Notes: generated by a model not told the origin, from the sequence alone. Numbered from the stretch's first letter, positions 1-7,093 are shown. The stretch is 13,753 nt of DNA from Candidatus Omnitrophota bacterium (GCA_016939345.1 JAFGHG010000166.1:1-13753), one strand, 5' to 3'. Made by a program: numbers and translations.

Positions 1-520
1 AAATACAGGAAAAAGCCAGCAAAGCAAAGAAAACCGCAAATAAATAACTGTATGTGCCGTAGGTTATCAGCCTTCTGTAAAACCAGAAGACATTACAGAC
101 AAATATCAATAAGAGTGCTGCTAAATAAGAATGCTTTAAGTCTAATCCGAAGTTGCGGCAGGCAATAAATAAGACCAAAGGAAGTAAAATAACCATAAAA
201 AAAATAAAGGTCTTTATGCTTGCAGCCACAGAAATAAAAGGCGATAAGAGCAGACAAAAAACAAAAAGCCCGCAATTATCCACCAGGTCAAAAAAAGTGC
301 TTGGATATCCGGCCATGAAATAGGGGTCATAACCGGAAAGCCTGCCTCCGGTCTTAAAAAAAGATATCATCCTAAGTGTCTGGGCATAATGTATTGCATG
401 GTCCCGGTATAAAAAAGGCTCGTTCAAGGAGTCTTTGCTGGTGGGGAAAATAGAAAAGATAAAAAAAGCCTGTAATATACATAACAGGCCTAAGAGTAAA
501 ATAAGGCTTTTATTTTTCAT
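1..520 (-). CDS. GT-C-like multi-spanning membrane protein (N-terminal part, cut by window edge)
   Basis: The frame is open for 173 codons from an ATG at 518-520 to the left edge, so the C-terminal part lies outside the window. The visible protein begins with a hydrophobic segment (about residues 5-25). A hydrophilic loop of about 55 residues follows, containing YRDH (37-41) and DPYFMAGYP (65-73). Further hydrophobic segments lie near 83-100, 103-121, 132-148 and 155-173. A first membrane segment followed by a large outer loop with acidic residues is the layout of GT-C glycosyltransferases (GT39/PMT-like) and of PTPS-related membrane proteins. The DP-x(4)-GYP pattern resembles the latter. The start codon lies 1 bp after the stop of the upstream methylthiotransferase-like gene, so translation is probably coupled. 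A role in moving sugars from a polyprenyl-phosphate donor is inferred; the missing half leaves the family open. Confidence 0.8.
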   Translation of the reverse strand, partial: MKNKSLILLLGLLCILQAFFIFSIFPTSKDSLNEPFLYRDHAIHYAQTLRMISFFKTGGRLSGYDPYFMAGYPSTFFDLVDNCGLFVFCLLLSPFISVAASIKTFIFFMVILLPLVLFIACRNFGLDLKHSYLAALLLIFVCNVFWFYRRLITYGTYSYLFAVFFALLAFSCI

Positions 521-521
521 C

Positions 522-1700
522 TTATGCCGCAGCGCAAAGGATCTTGTTCTTTTTAAAAAATTTTATCGCTTCCTTGACCCTGCGTTGTATCACTTCATCA
601 GAAACCTGTGATTTGACTATTTCAGGGTCTTTTATATAAGGATTTTTGCTGTAGCCGTATACCTGCACAAGGTGGAATCCGGTATCGCGGATAAAACTGA
701 GAGTTTTTTTGAAATCATCTTCACTCTCATAAGCAAAACCAAGCAGGACCTGAGTATGAAGCCAAAGCCCGGGAAACGTATTTTTAAACATAAACAGTGT
801 ATTTTTCAGCTGTTCTGAAGTATGCCTTCTGTTCATAAGCTCAAGTATCCGGTCGCTTGCTGACTGTATTGGGCAATGCAAGGCCTTTATTTTTCCGCTT
901 TTAAGCAGTTCATTAATCTGCGAGGAGTATTTTATCATCCAGAAAGGATGCAGGTCTTCGATTTCTATTGCATAGTCTCCTTTTACCTCCAGCAAGGCCT
1001 CAAGCAGTTCGGGAAGGCTTAAGTTTATATCTGTGCCATAGGCTCCGGTATTATTGGCTAAAAGAATTATTCTTTTTTTACCCTGCTTCAGGGCATCTTC
1101 AAATTCTTTTCTGCAAATCTCAAGGGGTTTGCTTTTCAGCCTGCCCACGGCCCGCCAGATAAGACAATAAGTGCAATGCTCGTCTTCACAGCCCCAGGAA
1201 ATACGTATATGTGCATGATCCCGGGAAAAAAACCTGCGTGAGAAATAAAAAATACTGCGTTTAAAAAAATTAAGGTCAAGCCTTAAGGCAAAAAAATAAT
1301 TTTTAAACAGCTCAAGCTTGTTAACCGGGTAAATACACCTTGCATCCTCCACGTCTGCGAACTTGACTTTAAACTCGGGAAAGAATTTGTCTATATCTTC
1401 ATGCCGTGAAGCTGCCAGGCTCTTTCCTTTAAATACCTCATCCAGCCTCTCCTTATTGATGGCCTTTATGCACCCGGCAACTATAAGCTCTCCTTTATAT
1501 CTATCAAGCTGCTTTATCCGTTTTATGGCATTATCTTCTCTTATCTTCCTGAAAGAACAGGATATATAAAGATTATAATCAGATGTTTTCGGGCTGTTGA
1601 CCACCTGGCAGCCGTTCAAAATAAAATAATGCTTGAACCTTGTGGCATCCATGCCTCTTTTCGGACAGCCCATATATTCTATATATATTTTTTTCGGCAT
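522..1700 (-). CDS. Methylthiotransferase-like radical SAM protein, TRAM-less, CX4CX2C cluster motif
   Basis: The 392-residue protein has the layout of the MiaB/RimO/MtaB methylthiotransferases, which insert a methylthio group using two 4Fe-4S clusters. The N-terminal UPF0004-like domain keeps its three cysteines: C12 (MGCPKRGMD), C48 (ISCSFRKIRE) and C77 (VAGCIKA). The radical SAM domain begins near 163. It carries C171, C176 and C179, followed by the family-like segments NNTGAYGTD (216-224), PIQSASDRILELMNRR (277-292) and HTQVLLGF (315-322). Two things are odd. The cluster motif reads CX4CX2C instead of CX3CX2C, and the protein stops after the radical SAM domain, with no C-terminal TRAM RNA-binding domain (family members are usually about 420-470 residues). 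Without TRAM a tRNA substrate is doubtful; a protein, peptide or small-molecule substrate is possible. The gene starts 1 bp after the upstream radical SAM gene and ends 1 bp before the membrane protein gene. No good ribosome binding site precedes it, so coupling is likely. Confidence 0.85.
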   Translation of the reverse strand: MPKKIYIEYMGCPKRGMDATRFKHYFILNGCQVVNSPKTSDYNLYISCSFRKIREDNAIKRIKQLDRYKGELIVAGCIKAINKERLDEVFKGKSLAASRHEDIDKFFPEFKVKFADVEDARCIYPVNKLELFKNYFFALRLDLNFFKRSIFYFSRRFFSRDHAHIRISWGCEDEHCTYCLIWRAVGRLKSKPLEICRKEFEDALKQGKKRIILLANNTGAYGTDINLSLPELLEALLEVKGDYAIEIEDLHPFWMIKYSSQINELLKSGKIKALHCPIQSASDRILELMNRRHTSEQLKNTLFMFKNTFPGLWLHTQVLLGFAYESEDDFKKTLSFIRDTGFHLVQVYGYSKNPYIKDPEIVKSQVSDEVIQRRVKEAIKFFKKNKILCAAA

Positions 1701-1701
1701 C

Positions 1702-2775
1702 TCAGTTAAAAACCTTTTTAAAGACTATACTTTTATATAAAGACTCCCATTGTGTTCTTAAATCGCCTGCAAGATAAACCGGGTCGCGGTAACAGCCGTA
1801 TAAACAGCCCTCACAATCCTGGCGCTGACGCAGGCATTTTTCCTGGAACTCCCTGCTCCTGTACTGACTTATAAAATCTTTACTGCTTAAATCAGCCACC
1901 GGTTCCTGATCAGCAGAAAAAATAGTATCGCAACAGGCAGCAAGCCTTCCGCTGGGCGCAACATCAAAAGAAATCAATCCTGCTTTGCATTTCCACTTAT
2001 ATCCTGAACCGAGCATAAAATCATATAAGCTTTTAAGGGTCCTGGCAGTCGTAAGAACAGGATAATTATTTTTAACCATAAAATCGATCTTTCCGAATAT
2101 TTCTTTTACTTTATCGGAATCAAGGCCTGATAAACTTAAATCAACATTTTTTCTCTGTTCGTCCTCCTGGGGAGCCTGAGAGAATTTTCTGGTAAATATG
2201 CACGGGTCAAAAAAAATCCCTTTTTCCTTACAGAATTCTATAATCTGAGGCAATTCAAAAAAATTCTGCCGCGATATAACTACATTTGCGGCAATCACCC
2301 CCCTATCGGCATAGTGTTTAGAACAATAATCAAGAACCCGCTTGGCATTCTTCAATACTCCTTTGCCAGCGCATATCGCATCCTGTTTAAGAGGATCTAG
2401 GGTGTCAAGAGAAACGCTTATGTCATCGAGTCCTGCCTTATAGGCCCTATCAAGCAAATCTTCAGTTACATGCTCAGCGGCATTAGTCTGGATGCGGATA
2501 ATAAAACCATAAGGTTTAAATATCTTGATGATATCGATTATATCCGGACGCAAAAAAGGCTCTCCGCCGGTCAGTATAACCTGGCTCAGCCTTAATTTCT
2601 TAAGGTTAAAAGCTACAGTCTTTAACTCATCTAAAGTCATCTCTTTTTGTTTCTCATTTCTGAAGATTGAGCACATCCGGCATTGATAATTGCATCTTCT
2701 GGTTATCCACAGCCTGGCATTAAGGGGCCAGCCGAATAAAATAGTGCCCAATGCTCCTTTCGCAAATTTAAACAT
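1702..2775 (-). CDS. Radical SAM protein with SPASM-like C-terminus
   Basis: The 357-residue protein has a radical SAM core: cluster ligands C28, C32 and C35 in CNYQCRMC, GGEP at 70-73, and a conserved-looking SVSLDTLD segment near 119-127. The C-terminal region is rich in cysteines: C263, C281, C282, C314, C321, C324 and C328. The piece C263-X12-G-X4-C281 matches the opening of the SPASM signature (CX9-15GX4C). The later C321-X2-C324-X3-C328 looks like a shortened remainder, so at least one auxiliary Fe-S cluster is expected. SPASM proteins commonly modify peptides or proteins, and others act on small molecules or lipids; the substrate here is not readable. The N-terminus (1-20) is hydrophobic and basic, and might touch the membrane. 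The gene lies 10 bp downstream of a related radical SAM gene and 1 bp upstream of the methylthiotransferase-like gene, in one operon. Confidence 0.88.
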   Translation of the reverse strand: MFKFAKGALGTILFGWPLNARLWITRRCNYQCRMCSIFRNEKQKEMTLDELKTVAFNLKKLRLSQVILTGGEPFLRPDIIDIIKIFKPYGFIIRIQTNAAEHVTEDLLDRAYKAGLDDISVSLDTLDPLKQDAICAGKGVLKNAKRVLDYCSKHYADRGVIAANVVISRQNFFELPQIIEFCKEKGIFFDPCIFTRKFSQAPQEDEQRKNVDLSLSGLDSDKVKEIFGKIDFMVKNNYPVLTTARTLKSLYDFMLGSGYKWKCKAGLISFDVAPSGRLAACCDTIFSADQEPVADLSSKDFISQYRSREFQEKCLRQRQDCEGCLYGCYRDPVYLAGDLRTQWESLYKSIVFKKVFN

Positions 2776-2785
2776 CTTAATTTCT

Positions 2786-3751
2786 TTAGGGAGTCTTGAT
2801 GAATTCCCGGCAAAAAGAACTCAAACAGTGATAGTTTACCTTATTATATGGCTCTGTATTAAGCATCCTCTGCCAAATATCGAAAATAGCCTCTTCTCTG
2901 GCATTACCAAAAGAATCCTGGATAAAATCACAGCTGAATACTTCACCTTTAGGCGTTATGTATAACCTTTCTCTGGCTGCAAGGCAGCGAGCTGATAAAT
3001 AGCTCGATTGGCCGTCCCAGCGCACATCTTTTTCAGATACATATTCATAAAATCTCCTGCGGCCTTCAACATCAAGCAAAGCTTCATGGTCTTCTGGCCT
3101 CTGGGGCCTTATGGGAAGAAGCTGCAAATCTATACCTTTGCTCCTGCATATTTTTATAAGTTCATCTACCTGGCCGTCATTAAGGTTTTCATTGGTTACT
3201 ACCATGGCTATCATGACTTTAAGCTTCTGGCTGAGAGCGGCATTTATACCTGAAAAAGCTTTCTCCCAGGCACCGGGAAAATTCCTAAGCGAATCGTGTA
3301 TTTCAGCCTTGGGGCTGTCAATGCTTACGATTACAAGGTCAAAGCCGTTTTTCTTTAATTTCAAGGCTTCTTCTTCTAACCGGAGGCCGTTAGTCACAAG
3401 GCTCAGAATATTTCTTTTCTTATCGACCAAGGCCGAAATCTTGTAAAGGTCTTTAAAAATTAAAGGATCTCCGCCGGTAAAATGAAAATTTAGGGCGCCG
3501 CATTCTTGAGACTGCCTGATTATCCTTTCGTAATCAGATATGGATAAAGTCATGGCTTTACTTTCTTCTGCCTCAAGGCTCTTAACGTAGCAATAGTCAC
3601 AGGAAAACTGGCAAGCATAATCAAGGGCCAAGGTAACAACTCTTAAAACCGGTTTTCTTCTTAATAGTATATTAAAGTAATTTTTTAAAATCCTTGGCAG
3701 GAGCAGAGGCTTAAAAGGAAGAAATTTTATATTTAAAAAATTTTTTTGCAT
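2786..3751 (-). CDS. Radical SAM protein with reduced SPASM/twitch-like C-terminus
   Basis: The 321-residue protein carries a CX3CX2C cluster motif (C47, C51, C54; ACQFSCDYCYV), GGDP at 93-96 and a VSIDSP segment at 142-147, all typical of radical SAM enzymes. The C-terminal part has C256-X12-G269-X4-C274, then C309 and C314. It begins like SPASM but keeps only four cysteines, enough for one auxiliary cluster (twitch-like). The same CX12GX4C spacing occurs in the next gene, so the two are probably distant paralogues with different substrates or successive steps. The first 40 residues are basic and hydrophobic, before the core strand RVVTLALDY, and may form a membrane-associating helix. The start codon has only a weak purine stretch (TAGAAG) 3 nt upstream. 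It sits 12 bp after the methyltransferase-glycosyltransferase gene, so translation from the operon mRNA is likely coupled. Confidence 0.87.
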   Translation of the reverse strand: MQKNFLNIKFLPFKPLLLPRILKNYFNILLRRKPVLRVVTLALDYACQFSCDYCYVKSLEAEESKAMTLSISDYERIIRQSQECGALNFHFTGGDPLIFKDLYKISALVDKKRNILSLVTNGLRLEEEALKLKKNGFDLVIVSIDSPKAEIHDSLRNFPGAWEKAFSGINAALSQKLKVMIAMVVTNENLNDGQVDELIKICRSKGIDLQLLPIRPQRPEDHEALLDVEGRRRFYEYVSEKDVRWDGQSSYLSARCLAARERLYITPKGEVFSCDFIQDSFGNAREEAIFDIWQRMLNTEPYNKVNYHCLSSFCREFIKTP

Positions 3752-3763
3752 TGCTTCTATTGT

Positions 3764-5158
3764 TCAGCCTCTTAAAAGAGCCCTGATATATTCAAAATAG
3801 ATAAGCCAATATATCTTTGAATTACCTGATGTCCTGGTATTTAAAATATGGTAGATATCAGAAAGCCGCAGTTCGGTACCGCACTTTTTAAGAAAATCAA
3901 AAAGTATTTTATAACCTCTTAAAGAAAATTTATTTTGTGACCCCCCTGCTGTATTGCGCCAGTAATCTGTATTTGCTCCGAAGTAACCGCTTAAGATGTC
4001 ATGAGGCATCCTTTTTTTTCTGAGAAATAAAACAGTTTTGCCTAAAAAAGTCCCAAAATAAGATATCATTTTCCTGTTCAGCCTCCAGCCGGCGACCGAA
4101 AGCCTTGAAACCACACAGATATCGTTGTTTTGCCTTAGCTGGTTATAAATTCTCTCTATGTATTTACCCTCATGCTGGAGGTCTCCGTCCATTACGATAA
4201 AGTATTTGCTTTCAATCCGATCGATGGCCTCAAGCACGCTTACCGTCAGGCCTTTTACTTTTTTATACCTGCGGTCTATCAGCATGATGCTGCCGTTACT
4301 CTTTTTTTTATTTTCGATTATCTCTAATGTACCATCAGTCGAGCCGTCGTCAACAAGATAGATCTTCATTCCTCCATACCGGGATGTCAGGTCGTCTAGA
4401 AGCTTCCCGATGTTAGCTGCCTCATTTTTGACAGGTATGATTATGCTTAAGTCGGGGAAAAACTGCAAACCAGCAACAGATCTTTTCTTCCTGGCGATCA
4501 GAAATATACTGCATCGATACGAAGAAAACAAAGCCTCGATTTCAAAGCCGTTTTTGATAAAGGCATCTTTAAACTTTTGCGGAGAAAAATGATGGACGTG
4601 GCCGCAATTATTGCGGTAATACCTGTTTCCTCTTAAATATCCTTTATATAATCTCTGGAAAAAGAAAAGAATCCTCCAGGTGCTGAATCTTGCATCGTAA
4701 GGCACAGATGCTATCAGCACTCCATCATCAACCAAAACCCTCTGGATTTGTTTTAAGGAATTATCGATATCGCTGATATGCTCAAGCACTTCGCTGGCTA
4801 CGGCAATATCAAAAGATCTATCTTCAAGCCCGGAGTCTAATAAGTCTGCTGTCCGGTAATCACTTATTCTTCTTTTTGATTTGCCGTAATCAAGAAGCTT
4901 ATAATTCAAGTCCAGGCCAAAGACCGGAAGGCAGTCTCTATTCCAGGCAGAGCTGCCGGCACCTACGTCTATTATCCGTTTGCCGGGATGATAAAAACTC
5001 TTTACAAAAGAATTAATCAGCTGGTAGCGCCTTTTATGAAACAAGCTGCGTAGGGGATTTTTACTTTTAAGTTGATCGTCATAGAAGCTGGGCTCTATTT
5101 CCTGATACATTTCAATATCAACGCTAAGATTATGGTCTATGGCGGGTTTTAAAGGCAT
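3764..5158 (-). CDS. Methyltransferase-glycosyltransferase (GT2, DPM1-like) fusion protein
   Basis: One 464-residue frame contains two enzymes. Residues about 40-225 form a class I SAM-dependent methyltransferase. Motif I is RIIDVGAGSS (61-70), an acidic GLDLN follows at 81-85, and EVLEH (123-127) and VLVDDGVLIASVP (141-153) follow in the order seen in ubiE/COQ5-like and sugar O-methyltransferases. Residues about 235-464 form a GT-A family 2 glycosyltransferase: LSIIIPVKNEAANI (237-250), VDDGSTDGT (269-277) and the DxD-containing MDGDLQH (323-329). The DLQH form is typical of dolichol/polyprenyl-phosphate mannose synthases, which charge a lipid carrier with a sugar at the cytoplasmic membrane face. 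No clear membrane helix follows the GT2 domain. The fusion implies that methylation and lipid-linked sugar formation belong to one pathway, although the methyl acceptor is unknown. The gene is second in the operon, 23 bp after the receiver gene. I see no sequencing sign of an artificial join. Confidence 0.9.
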   Translation of the reverse strand: MPLKPAIDHNLSVDIEMYQEIEPSFYDDQLKSKNPLRSLFHKRRYQLINSFVKSFYHPGKRIIDVGAGSSAWNRDCLPVFGLDLNYKLLDYGKSKRRISDYRTADLLDSGLEDRSFDIAVASEVLEHISDIDNSLKQIQRVLVDDGVLIASVPYDARFSTWRILFFFQRLYKGYLRGNRYYRNNCGHVHHFSPQKFKDAFIKNGFEIEALFSSYRCSIFLIARKKRSVAGLQFFPDLSIIIPVKNEAANIGKLLDDLTSRYGGMKIYLVDDGSTDGTLEIIENKKKSNGSIMLIDRRYKKVKGLTVSVLEAIDRIESKYFIVMDGDLQHEGKYIERIYNQLRQNNDICVVSRLSVAGWRLNRKMISYFGTFLGKTVLFLRKKRMPHDILSGYFGANTDYWRNTAGGSQNKFSLRGYKILFDFLKKCGTELRLSDIYHILNTRTSGNSKIYWLIYFEYIRALLRG

Positions 5159-5181
5159 AAAAAGAGCTTAGTTGAGGAACT

Positions 5182-5553
5182 CTATTCTTTAATCAATTCT
5201 TTGATTGAGTTTAAAAACTGAGAATTATCAAATGGTTTGGTTATGTAGCCGCAATTAGGTATATTCTGCACCTCTTTGGTCTGTTCACCTTTTGAATAAG
5301 CTGTTACAAAAAGAATAGGTATATGGCTTGTCTCTTTCTGGTTTCGAATTATCCTTGCAGCTCCGATGCCTCGTTTTTTCGAAGGAAGCCGGATATCCAT
5401 CAATATAAGGTCCGGCTGTTCATCGATAGCCATCTTATTGCCCTCCTTGGCATCGCAAGCCTCGATAACCTCATAGCCATTGGATTCAAGGAGCTTTTTT
5501 TCCAAAAACCTCATAGATTTATCATCTTCGATGATAAGTATTTTCTTATTCAT
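5182..5553 (-). CDS. Standalone CheY-like response regulator receiver
   Basis: The 123-residue protein is a single receiver domain. It shows the acidic pair D10-D11 (IIEDD), the phospho-acceptor D53 (LMDIRLP), the switch T84 (FVTAYS) and K106 (TKPFD). There is no DNA-binding or output domain, so it must act through protein contacts, as CheY or Spo0F do. The frame can be extended upstream to 5610, but the ATG at 5551-5553 is chosen for two reasons. A clear CCAGGAG ribosome binding site lies 7 nt before it, and the longer form would run across the putative promoter. It is the first gene of the leftward operon, 23 bp before the methyltransferase-glycosyltransferase gene. This hints that the pathway, or its localisation, is controlled by a phosphorelay. 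No histidine kinase is present in the window. Confidence 0.92.
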   Translation of the reverse strand: MNKKILIIEDDKSMRFLEKKLLESNGYEVIEACDAKEGNKMAIDEQPDLILMDIRLPSKKRGIGAARIIRNQKETSHIPILFVTAYSKGEQTKEVQNIPNCGYITKPFDNSQFLNSIKELIKE

Positions 5554-5560
5554 AACTACA

Positions 5561-5567
5561 CTCCTGG
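5561..5567 (-). promoter_or_regulatory. Ribosome binding site of the receiver gene
   Basis: On the minus strand CCAGGAG lies 7 nt upstream of the ATG at 5551-5553. It is one of only two clear Shine-Dalgarno sites in the window, and it decides the start of the receiver gene in favour of the shorter form. Confidence 0.8.
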
Positions 5568-5582
5568 CAACATTTATTAGAT

Positions 5583-5610
5583 ATTTTAACAAATCTGGCG
5601 ATAATTGCAA
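5583..5610 (-). promoter_or_regulatory. Predicted sigma70-like promoter of the leftward operon
   Basis: Read on the minus strand, TTGCAA (5605-5610) is followed after 16 bp by TAAAAT (5583-5588). Transcription would start near 5576 and give a leader of about 22 nt that contains the CCAGGAG ribosome binding site. The location directly upstream of the first gene supports it. It is a motif match only. Confidence 0.6.
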
Positions 5611-5635
5611 TCAGCATCGTAATAATACCATACCG

Positions 5636-5676
5636 CCCTTTCCACCTCCGAAGTGGCACTTCGGAGGTGGAAAGGG
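5636..5676. repeat. Perfect 41-bp palindrome (20-bp arms, 1-nt centre)
   Basis: The arms 5636-5655 and 5657-5676 are perfect reverse complements around a single G at 5656. The left arm is CCCTTTCCACCTCCGAAGTG. No T-tract follows on either strand, and both neighbouring genes point away from it, so it is not placed to terminate them. It lies between the -35 boxes of the two divergent promoters (5605-5610 and 5713-5718). Possible roles are a dispersed REP/MITE-like unit, a dimeric regulator site or a cruciform-forming element. Each strand contains GGAGGTGG, which matches the core of a Shine-Dalgarno sequence, but no start codon follows at a usable distance. No second copy was noticed in the window. 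Confidence 0.9.
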
Positions 5677-5712
5677 TTAAGTGAAAAAATGCCGGTTTTG
5701 GCCGGGATTACC

Positions 5713-5741
5713 TTGAAGATTAACCCATAAAAAGTTATAAT
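5713..5741 (+). promoter_or_regulatory. Predicted sigma70-like promoter of the PhoH gene
   Basis: TTGAAG (5713-5718) and a consensus TATAAT (5736-5741) are separated by an optimal 17 bp. A second overlapping TATAAT lies at 5741-5746. The predicted transcription start near 5748 leaves a leader of only about 14 nt, just enough to include the ribosome binding site. Confidence 0.7.
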
Positions 5742-5748
5742 ATAATTG

Positions 5749-5757
5749 AAAGGAGAT
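5749..5757 (+). promoter_or_regulatory. Ribosome binding site of the PhoH gene
   Basis: AAAGGAGAT with GGAG at 5752-5755 lies 6 nt before the ATG at 5762. This is the strongest Shine-Dalgarno site in the window and fixes the start. Confidence 0.85.
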
Positions 5758-5761
5758 AAAA

Positions 5762-7093
5762 ATGGAAAAAGGCAACGAAAAGATATTTATTATAGATACC
5801 AATGTCATACTTCACGACTCCTCCTGCATTACAAAATTCAAGCAGTACGACATAATAATACCCATAACCGTGCTTGAGGAGCTGGATAAGTTTAAAAAAG
5901 GCCATGATACACTTAACTATCATGCCAGAGAATTCCTGCGTAAATTGGACTCTTTAAGCGGAGATAAGATATTTGAAGTCGGAGCAAAAATATCGCCTGA
6001 GCTGGGCAAGATATTTATACGGCTGGATCAAAAGCTTCACTCTGACCTGCAGTTTAACTTTGCCTCTGCCTCATCTGACCACAGGATACTTAACACTGCT
6101 TACTGCCTTAGCAAGGAGAATCCTGAAAAACTTGTTGTCCTGGTCACAAAAGACGTAAACCTGCGCATGAAGGCAAAAGCCATAGGTCTTATGGCCAGAG
6201 ACTATACCGGTGACCATGTCAAAGATATTTCCAAGATTTATGCCGGCTACCGCCTTGAAGAAAATGTATCACAGGAGATTATAAATGTTCTCTATCAAAG
6301 GCCTTATGAAATAGAGGCCTCCCAGGTAAACTTTACCAAAGAACTTCTGCCCAATGAATTCCTTATCATGCGTAACGGCAAACAGTCTGTTCTAGCTAGG
6401 TATGATCCCTTTAAAATGAAAATAAGACGTGTAGACAAGATATTTGCCCACGGCATAGCTCCGCGCAATGCCGAACAGACTTTTGCCCTCAGTGCCCTAA
6501 TGAATTCTCAGATACAGCTTGTAACTGTTACCGGCAAGGCCGGTACGGGAAAAACCCTGCTTGCCCTGGCAGCCGCATTAGAAAACAAAAAAAATTACCG
6601 CCAGCTATACATGGCCAGGCCGGTTGTCCCCTTAAGCAATAAAGATATGGGTTTTTTACCCGGGGATGTTGAAGAGAAACTTGACCCTTATATGCAGCCA
6701 TTATTCGATAATCTAGGGGTGATCCGCAACAAATATCTTGAATCCAGCTCAAAACTGCCCGAAACCAAAAACCTCCTTGAACAGGAAAATCTGATAATCG
6801 CTCCTCTGGCCTATATCAGAGGAAGAAGCCTGGTCAATATATACTTCATAGTCGATGAAGCCCAGAACCTTACACCCCACGAAGTAAAGACCATCATCAC
6901 CCGGGCAGGCGAAGGCACAAAACTCGTTTTTACCGGCGATATCTTTCAAATAGACCATCCATATCTTGATACCTACTCCAATGGCTTAAGTTATCTCATC
7001 GAAAAGATGCAAGGACAAAAGATATATACTCATATCAATTTGGAAAAAGGCGAACGATCCCTGCTGGCGGACATTGCCAGCGAGTTATTGTGA
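5762..7093 (+). CDS. phoH: PIN-PhoH family protein (PhoH2/YlaK type)
   Basis: The 443-residue protein has an N-terminal PIN nuclease domain (about 5-150) and a C-terminal PhoH ATPase domain (about 230-443), the PhoH2/YlaK architecture. PIN acidic residues are visible at D12 (IDTNV), E39/E40 (VLEELDKF), D106 (SSDHRIL) and D131 (TKDVNLR). The PhoH part has a Walker A, TGKAGTGKT (257-265), a Walker B, FIVDEAQN (362-369), and the TGDIFQID segment (391-398). Members of this family are described as ATP-dependent RNA helicase/ribonucleases, and some are part of toxin-antitoxin-like pairs. No small antitoxin gene precedes this one; the upstream spacer holds only its promoter and the palindrome. Length and motifs are typical and nothing suggests decay. 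It is monocistronic and ends with its TGA directly against the TGA of the next gene on the other strand. Confidence 0.95.
   Translation: MEKGNEKIFIIDTNVILHDSSCITKFKQYDIIIPITVLEELDKFKKGHDTLNYHAREFLRKLDSLSGDKIFEVGAKISPELGKIFIRLDQKLHSDLQFNFASASSDHRILNTAYCLSKENPEKLVVLVTKDVNLRMKAKAIGLMARDYTGDHVKDISKIYAGYRLEENVSQEIINVLYQRPYEIEASQVNFTKELLPNEFLIMRNGKQSVLARYDPFKMKIRRVDKIFAHGIAPRNAEQTFALSALMNSQIQLVTVTGKAGTGKTLLALAAALENKKNYRQLYMARPVVPLSNKDMGFLPGDVEEKLDPYMQPLFDNLGVIRNKYLESSSKLPETKNLLEQENLIIAPLAYIRGRSLVNIYFIVDEAQNLTPHEVKTIITRAGEGTKLVFTGDIFQIDHPYLDTYSNGLSYLIEKMQGQKIYTHINLEKGERSLLADIASELL

Noticed and set aside
93..275. A 60-codon minus-strand frame inside the left edge
   Set aside because: It is out of frame with the GT-C-like membrane protein that reads uninterrupted from 520 to the edge and is in phase with the operon. 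The short frame is a by-product.
2690..3446. Plus-strand frames of 81-111 codons opposite the two SPASM genes
   Set aside because: They lie wholly antisense to well-supported genes, have no recognisable motifs and no ribosome binding sites.
5554..5610. Longer form of the receiver starting at 5610
   Set aside because: The 19 extra residues do not belong to a receiver fold, they cover the putative promoter, and a good ribosome binding site precedes the ATG at 5553.
5636..5676. Rho-independent terminator reading of the palindrome
   Set aside because: No T-tract follows on either strand, and both flanking genes are transcribed away from it.
5762..7093. Toxin-antitoxin pair built on the PIN-PhoH protein
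   Set aside because: PhoH2 proteins can have an upstream antitoxin gene, but the 208-bp spacer here contains promoters and a palindrome and no small gene with a start and ribosome binding site.
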